Positions 1 through 8,005 of a DNA stretch of 12,232 nucleotides are shown here, one piece after another. Both the position numbers and the translations under genes were made by a program. The notes beneath the pieces were generated by a model. That model saw only the letters and a list, made by a program, of their open reading frames with translations. It searched no databases and was not told where the DNA came from. This DNA comes from CAZVLE01 sp964627855 (GTDB taxonomy: Bacteria > Bacillota > Dethiobacteria > DTU022). Where the stretch lies: contig CAZVLE010000152.1 in the NCBI GenBank assembly GCA_964627855.1, forward strand, positions 1 through 12,232. The letters are read 5' to 3'. Numbering within the stretch: position 1 is the stretch's first letter; each line of letters starts with the position of its first letter.

Positions 1-333
1 GGGAAAGCCAGCCTTGCTTTTGCCCGTGACTACCCGGTATTGTTCAGGGAGCTGGTCCTAAAGCCCAATCCCTACATGGCGTCATATGAAGAAACTGAAA
101 AGGTCATGGTAAATGCCCTCAAAGGCAATGAAGAGATGAAAGACTGGACCATGGAAGAACGCAGAAGGCTGTTTTTAAAGATGCGGATCTTTCAGCTTGG
201 CCTTTCGGCCATGGTGGCCAATGAACATGTGCCATCGTGGCTTGATGAAAAGGAGTCTGAAAAACTATTGTTGGAAACTGGAGAACAATTACTGCTGGCA
301 GAGCAGATGAATAGAAAGGATGATAAAAAATGA
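1..333 (+). CDS. TetR/AcrR-family regulator, C-terminal part (5' end outside window)
   Basis: The frame is open from base 1, so the start and the N-terminal helix-turn-helix lie to the left of the window. The visible 110 residues are helical and charged. They begin with a segment of the form A-R-D-Y-P-x-L-F-R-E-L, which resembles the start of the ligand-binding domain in many TetR regulators (a helix followed by 'P.LF..L'). Later comes a helix carrying 'FQLGLSAMVAN', like the 'W...HGLA.L' helix of TetR C-terminal domains. The stop codon overlaps the ATG of the next gene (ATGA, 330-333), so the two are translationally coupled. By family knowledge it would be a dimeric, ligand-responsive repressor; by context it probably controls the oxidoreductase operon. 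A TTG at 40 could be read as a start but lies inside the domain and has no ribosome binding site. The family call rests on the C-terminal domain only. Confidence 0.62.
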   Translation, partial: GKASLAFARDYPVLFRELVLKPNPYMASYEETEKVMVNALKGNEEMKDWTMEERRRLFLKMRIFQLGLSAMVANEHVPSWLDEKESEKLLLETGEQLLLAEQMNRKDDKK

Positions 334-1829
334 AAAAGATTGTCATTATTGGCGGAGGCATTGCAGGCTTAAGCGCAGGTATATTTGCCCAAAAAAATGG
401 TTTTGAAAGCACTATCCTGGAAAAACACCACACTACAGGCGGAGAATGCACCGGCTGGGATCGCCGGGGCTATCACATTGATGGCTGCATTCACTGGCTG
501 GTGGGAACAAAAGAAGGAACCCCCATCCGGGAATTGTGGAATACAGTAGGCGCTCTTGACGGAGTGGAAATTCATGAACCTGAAAGCTTCATGGCTGTAG
601 AACATGACGGGGTAACGGTGCACTTTTACCGCGATCTTGACCGGTTAAAGTCGAGCTGGCTTAAGATATCACCAGAGGATAAAGATGCAATTGAAGAGTT
701 TTGTGGTGACATCCGCAAGCTGCATACTTTTACTTTTCCTGTCGGAAAACCGCTGGATATGATGAGCATTATTGAAAAGGTTAAGTATATGCTTTCGATG
801 AAAGATGTCGGTCCGATCATGCAGAAATACAGCAAACTCAGTGTGCAGTGCCTGGCCGCTAAATTTAAGCATCCGGCCCTTAAAGAAGCCCTGGCCTCGT
901 TCATGCCGGAAGGAGACTATAGCGCTGTGTCGATAATTTTTCCACTCGGGACCTTTACCGGGGGCCAGTCTTCTATCCCCTTAGGGGGTTCAAGGGCCCT
1001 GGCCAGGCGGATGGAAGAAAAGTATCTGGCCCTGGGCGGAAAGATTGAGACTTCATGTGAAGCAATGGAGCTGGAGATCGATAAAGATTCGGTGCAGAGG
1101 GTAATCTGTAAAAACGGCAAATCCTTTCAGGCCGATTACTTTATTGCAGCCTGCGATGCTAATGTTCTTTATGAAAAGCTGCTTAAGGGGCACTACCCCG
1201 ACCCGGAATTTCAGAAGAGATTCAGCGACCCGGACACCTATCCCCTGGCTTCAAACATTTACGTGGGTATCGGGTACGAGGGCAGTATGCAGGATATTCC
1301 CCGGACCCTTAAATTCCCCGTAGATTCAGTTGCAATTGAACAAAACCGGAAGCCGACCGAGTATTTACAGATGACTCATTACGGTTATGAACCGGATTTT
1401 GCCCCGGAAGGCCATACTGCTGTTACCTTTGCCATCAACCAGTTTCAGCCGGAGCTGGAGAGGTGGGAGGAGCTGGTAGAAGACAGAGAAGCCTATAACA
1501 AGGAAAAGAACCGTATTGGTGAAGAGGTAATCAGGGCCATGGAAAAACGTTTTCCAGAGATGGCCGGCAAGCTCAAGCTGCTTGATGTGGCCACTCCGCA
1601 AACCTATGAGCGGTACTGTAACGCTTACCGCGGCGCTTTTATGGCTTTTTGGCCCACCCTGAAAGGCAAGCAGCTGGTCCACAGCGGCCAAATCAGGGGT
1701 CTTGATAATCTTGTATTGAGCGGCCAGTGGTTACAGCCTCCCGGAGGCCTGCCCATTGCCCTGATTACCGGTAAAGATACAATCATGCGCCTTTGCCGGA
1801 AAGTAAAAAAGCAGTTTGCCATGGCATAA
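330..1829 (+). CDS. CrtI/phytoene-desaturase-like FAD-dependent oxidoreductase
   Basis: This complete 499-residue protein belongs to the NAD(P)/FAD amine-oxidase-like superfamily, nearest to the phytoene dehydrogenase/retinol saturase branch (COG1233 type). Residues 4-17 form the beta-alpha-beta dinucleotide site (G8-G-G10-I-A-G13), with the acidic E31 at the end of strand 2 and the 'EK..T.GG' segment at 31-38 typical of the family. A middle 'GG...IPLGGSRALA' segment around 211-225 and a C-terminal FAD-binding stretch ('NLVLSGQW..PPGGLP', about 455-472) complete the fold, and the length fits the family. The ATG overlaps the TGA of the upstream TetR-type gene by 4 bases, indicating coupling. 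The substrate cannot be read from sequence: carotenoid, retinoid or other polyene-like lipids are typical for the family, but many bacterial members are uncharacterised. No signal peptide is evident. No convincing terminator follows the stop. Confidence 0.85.
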   Translation: MKKIVIIGGGIAGLSAGIFAQKNGFESTILEKHHTTGGECTGWDRRGYHIDGCIHWLVGTKEGTPIRELWNTVGALDGVEIHEPESFMAVEHDGVTVHFYRDLDRLKSSWLKISPEDKDAIEEFCGDIRKLHTFTFPVGKPLDMMSIIEKVKYMLSMKDVGPIMQKYSKLSVQCLAAKFKHPALKEALASFMPEGDYSAVSIIFPLGTFTGGQSSIPLGGSRALARRMEEKYLALGGKIETSCEAMELEIDKDSVQRVICKNGKSFQADYFIAACDANVLYEKLLKGHYPDPEFQKRFSDPDTYPLASNIYVGIGYEGSMQDIPRTLKFPVDSVAIEQNRKPTEYLQMTHYGYEPDFAPEGHTAVTFAINQFQPELERWEELVEDREAYNKEKNRIGEEVIRAMEKRFPEMAGKLKLLDVATPQTYERYCNAYRGAFMAFWPTLKGKQLVHSGQIRGLDNLVLSGQWLQPPGGLPIALITGKDTIMRLCRKVKKQFAMA

Positions 1830-2091
1830 AAAGGCCGGTTAAATTAAAAATACGGGTAGCCTATTCTTCTCTTCTGACGGAATCGCTTTTATGAAGGCCA
1901 GGAACCAGATCAGCGACTTCTAATACTTAACGTCTTATTGGTTGCATAAACGACAATTATTGAGACACTACAAGCTTTACTTAAATAATAAGCTTTTTGC
2001 CTCATAAAGCCGTAGCAAAATATATAATCAAGTCAAAGTTGCGATAACCCTACTATTATGATACAATATAAAAAATGTTGGAAGTGATGAA
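1830..2091. other. AT-rich intergenic stretch before the resolvase gene
   Basis: This stretch of 262 bases carries no supportable gene. It is clearly AT-richer than the genes around it. It holds a weak AAGCTT/AAGCTT dyad (1972-1995) followed by TTT, and the promoter at 2039-2067. If the resolvase autoregulates or once acted on a res-like site, that site would be expected here, but I see no clear set of inverted half-sites. Confidence 0.5.
2039..2067 (+). promoter_or_regulatory. Extended -10 sigma-70-type promoter for the resolvase gene
   Basis: A -35-like TTGCGA (2039-2044) is separated by 17 bases from a -10 TACAAT (2062-2067), which is preceded by TG at 2059-2060, making an extended -10 (TGATACAAT). 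It lies 24 bases upstream of the ATG at 2092. A ribosome binding site (GGAAGTGATGA, 2080-2090) resembling the complement of the 16S tail sits next to that ATG. The -10 box and spacing are good; the -35 matches only in part. Confidence 0.6.
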
Positions 2092-2646
2092 ATGAAATTT
2101 GGCTATGCCCGCGTTTCGACCAAAGACCGGAACCTGGAGGCCCAGCTTGATGTTCTGGCCGCGGCCGGCTGCGATAAGATTGTTACCGAAAAGGTGAGCG
2201 GATCGGCATCCAAGGAGAGGCCTGAGCTGGATCGCCTGGTTGAAAACCTAAGGTCAGGTGATACCCTGGTTGTATACAAGCTCAACCAACTGGGCTGCTC
2301 CATCTTCAAACTGTTAGGCCTCACTGAAGAGCTGCAGGCGCGGGGGGTGGAGTTTGTTTCCTTAAAGGACCAGATAGATACCACCAGCGCCATCGGCAAG
2401 GCTATGTTTCGCATGCCGGCCGTGCTGGCCGAGATGGAACGCGAATTGATCGTGGAAAGAACCCAGGTCGGCCTGCAGGCCGCCCGCAAGCGCGGCCGGG
2501 TCGGGGGCAGGCCGCGGATAAATAAAAAGTCGGTGGAGCAGGCTTTAAGGCTCTATGAATCGAAAGACTACAGCATATCAGAGATCACTGAGCTGACCGG
2601 GGTGTCGAAGGCGACTCTTTACCGGCGGCTAAAAGAAAAAGCATAA
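2092..2646 (+). CDS. Serine recombinase (resolvase/invertase family) with substituted catalytic arginines
   Basis: This 184-residue protein has the full layout of a small serine resolvase. The catalytic domain is at 1-125, starting with the Y5-A-R7-V-S9-T signature whose S9 is the nucleophile. The 'LAEMERELIVERT' long helix is around 112-124, the hinge 'KRGRVGGRPR' at 133-142, and a C-terminal helix-turn-helix at about 145-182. The catalytic loop that reads K-L-D-R-L-G-R in active family members (D67, R68, R71 in gamma-delta numbering) here reads K63-L-N65-Q66-L-G-C69. All three residues are changed, and both arginines are essential for strand exchange in characterised relatives. R13 also replaces the usual Gln of the 'S-T-x-x-Q' segment, and P109 breaks the usual hydrophobic run before the long helix. 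The frame is otherwise intact and has its own promoter and ribosome binding site. I infer a DNA-binding protein that is probably inactive as a recombinase. A related tail is found at 9640-9810. Confidence 0.9.
   Translation: MKFGYARVSTKDRNLEAQLDVLAAAGCDKIVTEKVSGSASKERPELDRLVENLRSGDTLVVYKLNQLGCSIFKLLGLTEELQARGVEFVSLKDQIDTTSAIGKAMFRMPAVLAEMERELIVERTQVGLQAARKRGRVGGRPRINKKSVEQALRLYESKDYSISEITELTGVSKATLYRRLKEKA
2479..2637 (+). repeat. Resolvase tail repeat, copy A
   Basis: The hinge and helix-turn-helix part of the resolvase aligns without gaps to 9640-9798 on the same strand. By hand count 132 of 159 bases match (about 83%), with a 27-base identical run at 2575-2601 (against 9736-9762). Many differences are synonymous, so the copies look like diverged homologues that were once both under protein-level selection, not a fresh duplication. 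Confidence 0.85.
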
Positions 2647-2728
2647 GGTTTTTTAAAAAGAACAGCAAACCGGCAGACACAAAAACAACCTGTCCAGGGC
2701 ATACCGATCGTCTTGATCACCATTTCTT

Positions 2729-3859
2729 ATGTGTTATAAAAAGCATTATAAGGTGCAATCAGGGGGCTTGTTTAAGATTAAGGATTACATCAATTTAACA
2801 GCGCAAAAAGTATCCGCAGGTCAAAAAGGAAAAGCTCAATACAGGGTGGGTGGCCGGACTGTATCCGTTGAACGGGCGGCTATGTTTCACTATAAAAAAA
2901 ATGGTTATCAAACTATTTTTTCTGAAAATGTCTATTGGTGGCATCTCATGGGCCTGCTGTTTTGGGATGTCATCTTTGCAAGGGTTAAGGGGGCAGTAAG
3001 AGCAAGCGGCACAGAGGGGTACGCTCCGGTTCACAGTAAAAGATTTGCTGATTACTTCGATCTGACCATAAAAACAAATGGCATGCCGGCTGATTTTTTT
3101 TCAAAAAGTTTTTATGCAAACCGTCAGGCTTTGATTAAAAAGAGAATACGAGAATTGGAGAATAAAGACTTAAGTAAAGAGGTCCATAAAAATTACCTAA
3201 AGCATTACGGCAAAAATTTCAGGCTTATCGAAAACTGGAGCCGTTATAGCCCTGAAGAACTGTCTGTAGCTGCCCGGTTACTGCCGGCCGGCACTCTTCT
3301 TTGCATCATTGAAAGGCTCTTAGAAGATGTTTCAGGTAACAGATCGGGCCTGTCTGATTTGCTGGTGTATGATGATCACACTATATTTTTTGCTGAAGTT
3401 AAAGGTGATAAAGATAGGCTGACAAACAATCAACTGGAATGGATGGACTTTTTGAAGTCTTTAGGTGTCGATGTCCAGATCTGCTTCATAAACAAAACCG
3501 ACAAACAGATCGAAAATGAAGTAGCTAGAATACGGGCTGATAGAAAGAATGCGAAGAGAAAAGCTGAAAATATAACCCGCGCTGCAAGCAATAAATCGAC
3601 CGCAAAAAAGTCAGGTTGCTATATTGCCACAGCAGTTTACGGGGATTACAATGCTCCCCAGGTTGCTGCACTAAGACATTACCGGGATGCAGTATTGTTA
3701 AAAACTATTGCCGGACGCATAATCGTTAAACTTTACTACAGCATAAGCCCCGGAATCGCGGCCTGGCTAACCAGCACAGTGATGTTTAACGCCACGGTCC
3801 GCATGGTCCTTGATCAGGTTGTTATGAGAATTTGTGTTGACAATAAAGAGCTGAATTAA
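2729..3859 (+). CDS. FAN1-like VRR-NUC nuclease fused to a C-terminal CFI-box domain
   Basis: The first two thirds resemble the catalytic half of FAN1-type structure-specific nucleases: 'VERAAMFHYKKNGY' (47-60), S-E66-N in place of FAN1 'HSEG', 'LLFWDVIF' (76-83), and 'FY..R..LIKKRI' (128-140). The VRR-NUC core has S-D210 (the PD position), A-E223-V-K225 (the ExK pair), then 'RLTNNQLEWMDFL' with Q235 and 'VDVQICF'. All acidic and lysine metal-site residues appear present. A Lys/Arg-rich linker (about 260-295) leads to C297-Y-I-A-T-A-V-Y-G and 'APQVAALRHYRD..LL....GR..VKLYYSISP', which is the CFI-box-CTERM domain. The N-terminal SAP/TPR-like parts of eukaryotic FAN1 are absent. The start is uncertain: ATG 2729 has no clear ribosome binding site and the frame is open only back to 2717; GTG 2753 is an alternative. 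The gene is much more AT-rich than the resolvase before it (2881-2940 has 14 G+C of 60; 2461-2520 has 48 of 60), suggesting separate origin. Family role: incision or trimming of branched or crosslinked DNA; the role here is inferred. Confidence 0.78.
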   Translation: MCYKKHYKVQSGGLFKIKDYINLTAQKVSAGQKGKAQYRVGGRTVSVERAAMFHYKKNGYQTIFSENVYWWHLMGLLFWDVIFARVKGAVRASGTEGYAPVHSKRFADYFDLTIKTNGMPADFFSKSFYANRQALIKKRIRELENKDLSKEVHKNYLKHYGKNFRLIENWSRYSPEELSVAARLLPAGTLLCIIERLLEDVSGNRSGLSDLLVYDDHTIFFAEVKGDKDRLTNNQLEWMDFLKSLGVDVQICFINKTDKQIENEVARIRADRKNAKRKAENITRAASNKSTAKKSGCYIATAVYGDYNAPQVAALRHYRDAVLLKTIAGRIIVKLYYSISPGIAAWLTSTVMFNATVRMVLDQVVMRICVDNKELN

Positions 3860-3921
3860 CATCAAAATTAAGCACCGCAGCCGAGATGGAGCGCGTACCT
3901 TTAAGCAGGAGGAATTAAATC
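3860..3921 (+). promoter_or_regulatory. Gap with strong ribosome binding site for the GGDEF/HD-GYP gene and a resolvase-like shred
   Basis: AGGAGG at 3907-3912 stands 9 bases before the ATG at 3922 and fixes that start. Bases 3880-3895 match resolvase bases 2428-2443 (encoding A-E-M-E-R) at 15 of 16 positions on the same strand, possibly a leftover of another resolvase copy. No well-formed terminator follows the nuclease gene. Confidence 0.5.
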
Positions 3922-6900
3922 ATGGCTGATAAAGATAAGAACAATGATCTCATAGCCGGGGAAATGGCGGCAAATTACAAAGATCTTGTAGATAATGCCC
4001 GTGATATGATTCAATGTGTCGACAGCGAAGGTAAGTTTGTCTTTGTCAACCAGGCCTGGCTTTCAACGCTTGGCTATGCTGCTGAAGAGATCAAAAACAT
4101 AACCCTCTGGGATATCATTCACCCTGATTCAATGGAACACTGTATCGCTGTTTTTGGGCAGGTTCTCACCGGCAAAGCCTATGGTGAAGTAGAGGCGATT
4201 TTTGTAGCCAAAGACGGAACCCCGTTCATGGTAGAGGGCAATGTCGGCGTTAGGCTCGATGAAAAGGGCCGGTTCGTGCATACCCGCGGCATCTTTCGCG
4301 ATATTACCAATCGCAAGCGGGCGGAAAATATCAACAGGCTCATGTTTGACATTTCGAATGCGGTGGCCACCGTCCACAGTCTTGACGAACTCTATCAATC
4401 GATTCATACGGCGTTGGGCAGAGTAATGGATGTCACCAACTTTTTTATTGCCATCGTTGACATGCAAAAACGCACCCTCTATTTCCCATATCATGTGGAT
4501 ACAGAAGACGATGATTTTCTTCCCATCACGGATTTTGATCCGGAGTCTTCTCTAACCGGTCTGGTGGTTTCCAAACGCCGGCCGATTATGTACAAGAGGG
4601 AAGAACTTGAAAAGCGGGCCCAAAAGGGTGGAGTCTGGGGTCCGGTACCCCAGATCTGGATGGGAACGCCGTTAATGATTGAAGATGAGGTCATAGGCAT
4701 TGTAGCCGTACAAAGTTACACGGATCCGGATCTCTATTCAGAAGAGGATCTAAGGATTCTTTCGGCTGTTTCTGATCAAATGGCTAGCGCCATTGCCCGC
4801 AAAAGGGCGGAAGAAGCCTTAAAAGCGCGGGAAGAAGAATACCGCCAACTTTATGCCATGTTCAGGCTCATGAGTGACACAATGCCCGACATGCTCTGGG
4901 CAAAGGACCTCGATCGAAAATATATTTTTGCCAACGAGGCTATCTGTAAGAACCTCCTCAACGCAAAAGATACCACTGAACCGATCGGCAAAAACGACCT
5001 TTACTTTGCCAGTCGGGAACGTGATGCCCATCCCGAACAACCAGACTGGCATACCTTTGGCGAACTGTGCATGGATTCGGATTCTGTTACCCTGCAGGAA
5101 ATGAAACCGATGCAGTTTGATGAATATGGCAATGTTAAAGGTAAATTTCTCTATCTAGATGTTCACAAGGCGCCGCTCTTTAACGATAAGGGTGAATTGA
5201 TCGGCGTTGTCGGCACGGCAAGGGATGTCACCGCTCAGAAAAGAAACGAAGAGGCCCTGCGTGAAAGCGAAAAGAAATACCGCTCGCTTACCGAAAACGT
5301 CGCCATCGGCATATACCGCAACACACCGGGTCCGGAAGGGCGCTTTCTGATGGCCAACCCGGCTTTTATGGAGCTTTTTGGCCTTGAATCTGAAAGAGAA
5401 CTGGCCCGGATCAAGGTAAGCGATCTATACCAGGACCCATCGGATCGCATCGCGTTCTCGGAGATGCTGTTGGCCCAGGGCCGCGTTAAAGGAGTGGAAC
5501 TGGCCCTTAAATGCGTAAATGGCACCCCGATCTGGGGTTCGGTTACAGCCCAGGTTGTCTATGACGAGTACGGCGAGGTGGCCTGGTTTGACTGCACGAT
5601 CGAGGATATCACCAGGCGCAAGCAGGCCGAAGAATTATTGAACATGCAAAATGCCATGCTAAGAACCCAACTGGAAGTATCACCTGACGGTATCTTCGTT
5701 GTAGATGAGAACGAAAAAATTATTGCTTATAACCAAAAATTTTGCGATATCTGGGGTATACCTGAAGAAATTATGGCCCTAGAACGGCGTGAAAAAGCCT
5801 TGGACTATGTGCTGCCGAAATTAAGCGATCCCGAAGAGTTTGCCAGGCGGATTCATGAACTTTATGGTAACTGGCAGGAAAAAAGTTACGAGGAAATCAG
5901 CTTAAAAGATGGAAGAGTGCTTGAACGCTACTCGGCACCCATGTTTGGCGATGAAGCACAATACTACGGCCGGATCTGGTATTACAGTGACATCACCGAA
6001 CGCAAGAAGGCCGAAGAAGCCTTAATAGCATCAGAGGAAAAATACCGGGAAATTCTTTCCACCATCGAAGAAGGCTATTACGAGGTAGACTTAGCCGGCA
6101 ACTTTGTTTTCTTTAATGATTCTTTCTGGAAGGGCTCAGGTTACAGCAGAGATGAGCTTATGCAGGGAAGTTATAAAAAACTCTACAAAAATCCACAGGA
6201 AGTCTTGCAAATTTTTAACCGGGTATATCGGACCGGAAAACCGGAAAAAGCGGTGGACTGGCCTGTGATAACCAGGGACGGACGGGAAATCTTTATCGAG
6301 CTTTCTGTTACTTTACGCCGGGACGAAAAAAGTAACCCGATTGGCTTCAGAGGAATAACTAGGGATATTACCGAGCGCAAGCTGGCGGAAGATAAATTGC
6401 GTGAATATGAAAAACTACAGCAGCTGTTGATGGACATGGCCACTGACTTAATTAACGTTCCCCTGGAAAAGGTTGATCAGGCTATAAACGAGATGTTGGG
6501 AGTCGTCGGGGAATTTACAAAGGTGGACCGTGTCTATGTTTTTAAGCATGACAATAACCGCCGGGTTACCTCCAATACTCATGAGTGTTGCGCAGAGGAC
6601 ATAACTTCCGAGATTGATAACCTGCAGGATTTTCCGCTTGAAAAATTTGCCGATTTATTTAAGGCTCATCAAAAAGGGGAGATTGTCAATATTCCTGATG
6701 TTGCCATGATGCCTGAAAACCATGCGATGCGCCCTGTCTTTGAGGCTGAGGGTATCCAGTCCTTGATCATGCTGCCCCTGTTTAGTGAAGGTGTAAACAC
6801 CGGTTTTGTCGGTTTTGATGCCGTAAAGCAGAAAAAGACCTTTACAGAGCAGGAAATAAATCTGTTAAAAGTCTTAGCTGAAATTACCTCCAACGTCCTG

Positions 6901-7947
6901 GCAAGGCAGAAAACCGAATCAAATATCCGCTACATCAGTTTCCATGACCAGCTGACCGGCCTCTACAACCGCCACTATCTTGAGATAGAGATGGAGAGGC
7001 TCGATACAGCGAGACAACTGCCCCTGGCGGTGATCATGGCCGACTTAAACGGCTTAAAACTGGTTAACGACACCTACGGCCATGAAACAGGTGACGGAAT
7101 GCTGAAAACTGCTGCCACAATAATCAGAAACTCCTGCCGGGAAGAAGATATCATTGCTCGCTGGGGCGGTGATGAATTCGTGGTTCTCTTGCCCCAGACA
7201 GCGGCAGAAGAGGCCCGGGTAATCTGCAAAAGAATAACAGAGAGCTGCAGGGGCGCTTTTGTAGAAGATGTACCTGTATCAATAGCCCTGGGCATTGCTA
7301 CCAAGACTTCAGAAACTAAGAATCTTATCGAAACGCTGCAAGAAGCCGAAAACGAGATGTACAGACAGAAGCTGACCGAAAGCCGCAGCACAAAAAGTGC
7401 GGTGGTTACTTCCCTGCTAAATACATTGGCCGCTAAAAGTTTTGAGACGGAGGAACATACCCGGGGCATGCAAAAAATAGCGCAAAAAATCGGCGCTAAA
7501 CTGAACTTGCCCGACAGTGAGCTGCACCGCCTGGAGTTACTGATCACCCTGCATGATATCGGCAAGATTAATATTTCTGAAGCTATCCTGTCCAAGAAAA
7601 GTTCACTCACAGATGACGAATGGGAAGCGATTAAGAAACACCCGGAAATCGGTTGCCGGATCGCCATGGCCACAGAAGAGTTCGCCCACGTGGCCGAAGA
7701 TATTTTAGCCCACCACGAAAGGTGGGACGGCATGGGTTACCCGCAGGGTTTAAAGGGAAGTAGCATCTCCTTGCCGGCCCGCATTGTAGCCATAGCCGAT
7801 GCTTATGAGGTGATGAGTCATGGCAGGCCTTATAAAAAGGCGATGAGCGATAATGAAATAATTGCTGAATTTAAAAGATGCTCCGGCAACCAGTTTGATC
7901 CGGAACTGGCGGAAATACTTCTGTCGATTCTGGAAGCCGATCAGTAA
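3922..7947 (+). CDS. Multi-PAS/GAF sensor with GGDEF and HD-GYP domains (cyclic-di-GMP cyclase/phosphodiesterase)
   Basis: This is a 1341-residue cytoplasmic sensor with no evident membrane segment. Domains in order: PAS1 (about 18-130), GAF1 (150-292), PAS2 (311-438), PAS3 (450-566), PAS4 (580-694), PAS5 (705-819), GAF2 (833-992), GGDEF (1003-1150), HD-GYP (about 1160-1335). PAS units end in the usual 'D-I-T-x-R-K-x-A-E' linker. The GGDEF motif is exact (G1082-G-D-E-F1086), and an inhibitory I-site R1073-E-E-D1076 lies five residues before it, so the cyclase half should be active and product-inhibited. The HD-GYP half has H1211-D1212-I-G-K and H1264-H-E-R-W-D-G-M-G-Y-P1274, with the metal ligands present, so phosphodiesterase activity is also expected. 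The protein therefore probably both makes and degrades cyclic di-GMP, with balance set by the seven sensory domains; bound cofactors or ligands cannot be read. It is transcribed convergently with the Lnt-like gene. Confidence 0.93.
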   Translation: MADKDKNNDLIAGEMAANYKDLVDNARDMIQCVDSEGKFVFVNQAWLSTLGYAAEEIKNITLWDIIHPDSMEHCIAVFGQVLTGKAYGEVEAIFVAKDGTPFMVEGNVGVRLDEKGRFVHTRGIFRDITNRKRAENINRLMFDISNAVATVHSLDELYQSIHTALGRVMDVTNFFIAIVDMQKRTLYFPYHVDTEDDDFLPITDFDPESSLTGLVVSKRRPIMYKREELEKRAQKGGVWGPVPQIWMGTPLMIEDEVIGIVAVQSYTDPDLYSEEDLRILSAVSDQMASAIARKRAEEALKAREEEYRQLYAMFRLMSDTMPDMLWAKDLDRKYIFANEAICKNLLNAKDTTEPIGKNDLYFASRERDAHPEQPDWHTFGELCMDSDSVTLQEMKPMQFDEYGNVKGKFLYLDVHKAPLFNDKGELIGVVGTARDVTAQKRNEEALRESEKKYRSLTENVAIGIYRNTPGPEGRFLMANPAFMELFGLESERELARIKVSDLYQDPSDRIAFSEMLLAQGRVKGVELALKCVNGTPIWGSVTAQVVYDEYGEVAWFDCTIEDITRRKQAEELLNMQNAMLRTQLEVSPDGIFVVDENEKIIAYNQKFCDIWGIPEEIMALERREKALDYVLPKLSDPEEFARRIHELYGNWQEKSYEEISLKDGRVLERYSAPMFGDEAQYYGRIWYYSDITERKKAEEALIASEEKYREILSTIEEGYYEVDLAGNFVFFNDSFWKGSGYSRDELMQGSYKKLYKNPQEVLQIFNRVYRTGKPEKAVDWPVITRDGREIFIELSVTLRRDEKSNPIGFRGITRDITERKLAEDKLREYEKLQQLLMDMATDLINVPLEKVDQAINEMLGVVGEFTKVDRVYVFKHDNNRRVTSNTHECCAEDITSEIDNLQDFPLEKFADLFKAHQKGEIVNIPDVAMMPENHAMRPVFEAEGIQSLIMLPLFSEGVNTGFVGFDAVKQKKTFTEQEINLLKVLAEITSNVLARQKTESNIRYISFHDQLTGLYNRHYLEIEMERLDTARQLPLAVIMADLNGLKLVNDTYGHETGDGMLKTAATIIRNSCREEDIIARWGGDEFVVLLPQTAAEEARVICKRITESCRGAFVEDVPVSIALGIATKTSETKNLIETLQEAENEMYRQKLTESRSTKSAVVTSLLNTLAAKSFETEEHTRGMQKIAQKIGAKLNLPDSELHRLELLITLHDIGKINISEAILSKKSSLTDDEWEAIKKHPEIGCRIAMATEEFAHVAEDILAHHERWDGMGYPQGLKGSSISLPARIVAIADAYEVMSHGRPYKKAMSDNEIIAEFKRCSGNQFDPELAEILLSILEADQ

Positions 7948-8005
7948 AGGTTAAGCGGTTCAATAACGTTTCAGGGAGCTGGATTATAGTCTCCATCACA
8001 TATTA

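Noticed and set aside
1972..1998. AAGCTT ... AAGCTT dyad followed by TTT as a terminator
   Set aside because: Only six pairs with two G-C and a 12-base loop; far too weak to call, and it lies over 140 bases after the oxidoreductase stop.
3837..3868. Perfect TTGACA (3837-3842) as the -35 of a promoter for the cyclic-di-GMP gene
   Set aside because: No acceptable -10 box lies 16-18 bases downstream; nearest candidates have spacers of 14 or 20 bases and poor matches.
7074..7733. 219-codon open frame on the minus strand
   Set aside because: Antisense shadow of the GGDEF/HD-GYP coding region, low-complexity Ser/Ala-rich, no ribosome binding site and no recognisable domain.
7983..7988. TATAAT on the minus strand between the convergent genes as a promoter
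   Set aside because: No -35 box at the right spacing, and it would only drive antisense transcription into the sensor gene.
7948..8005. Bidirectional terminator between the convergent genes
   Set aside because: Only a four-pair GGAG/CTCC stem without flanking T or A runs.
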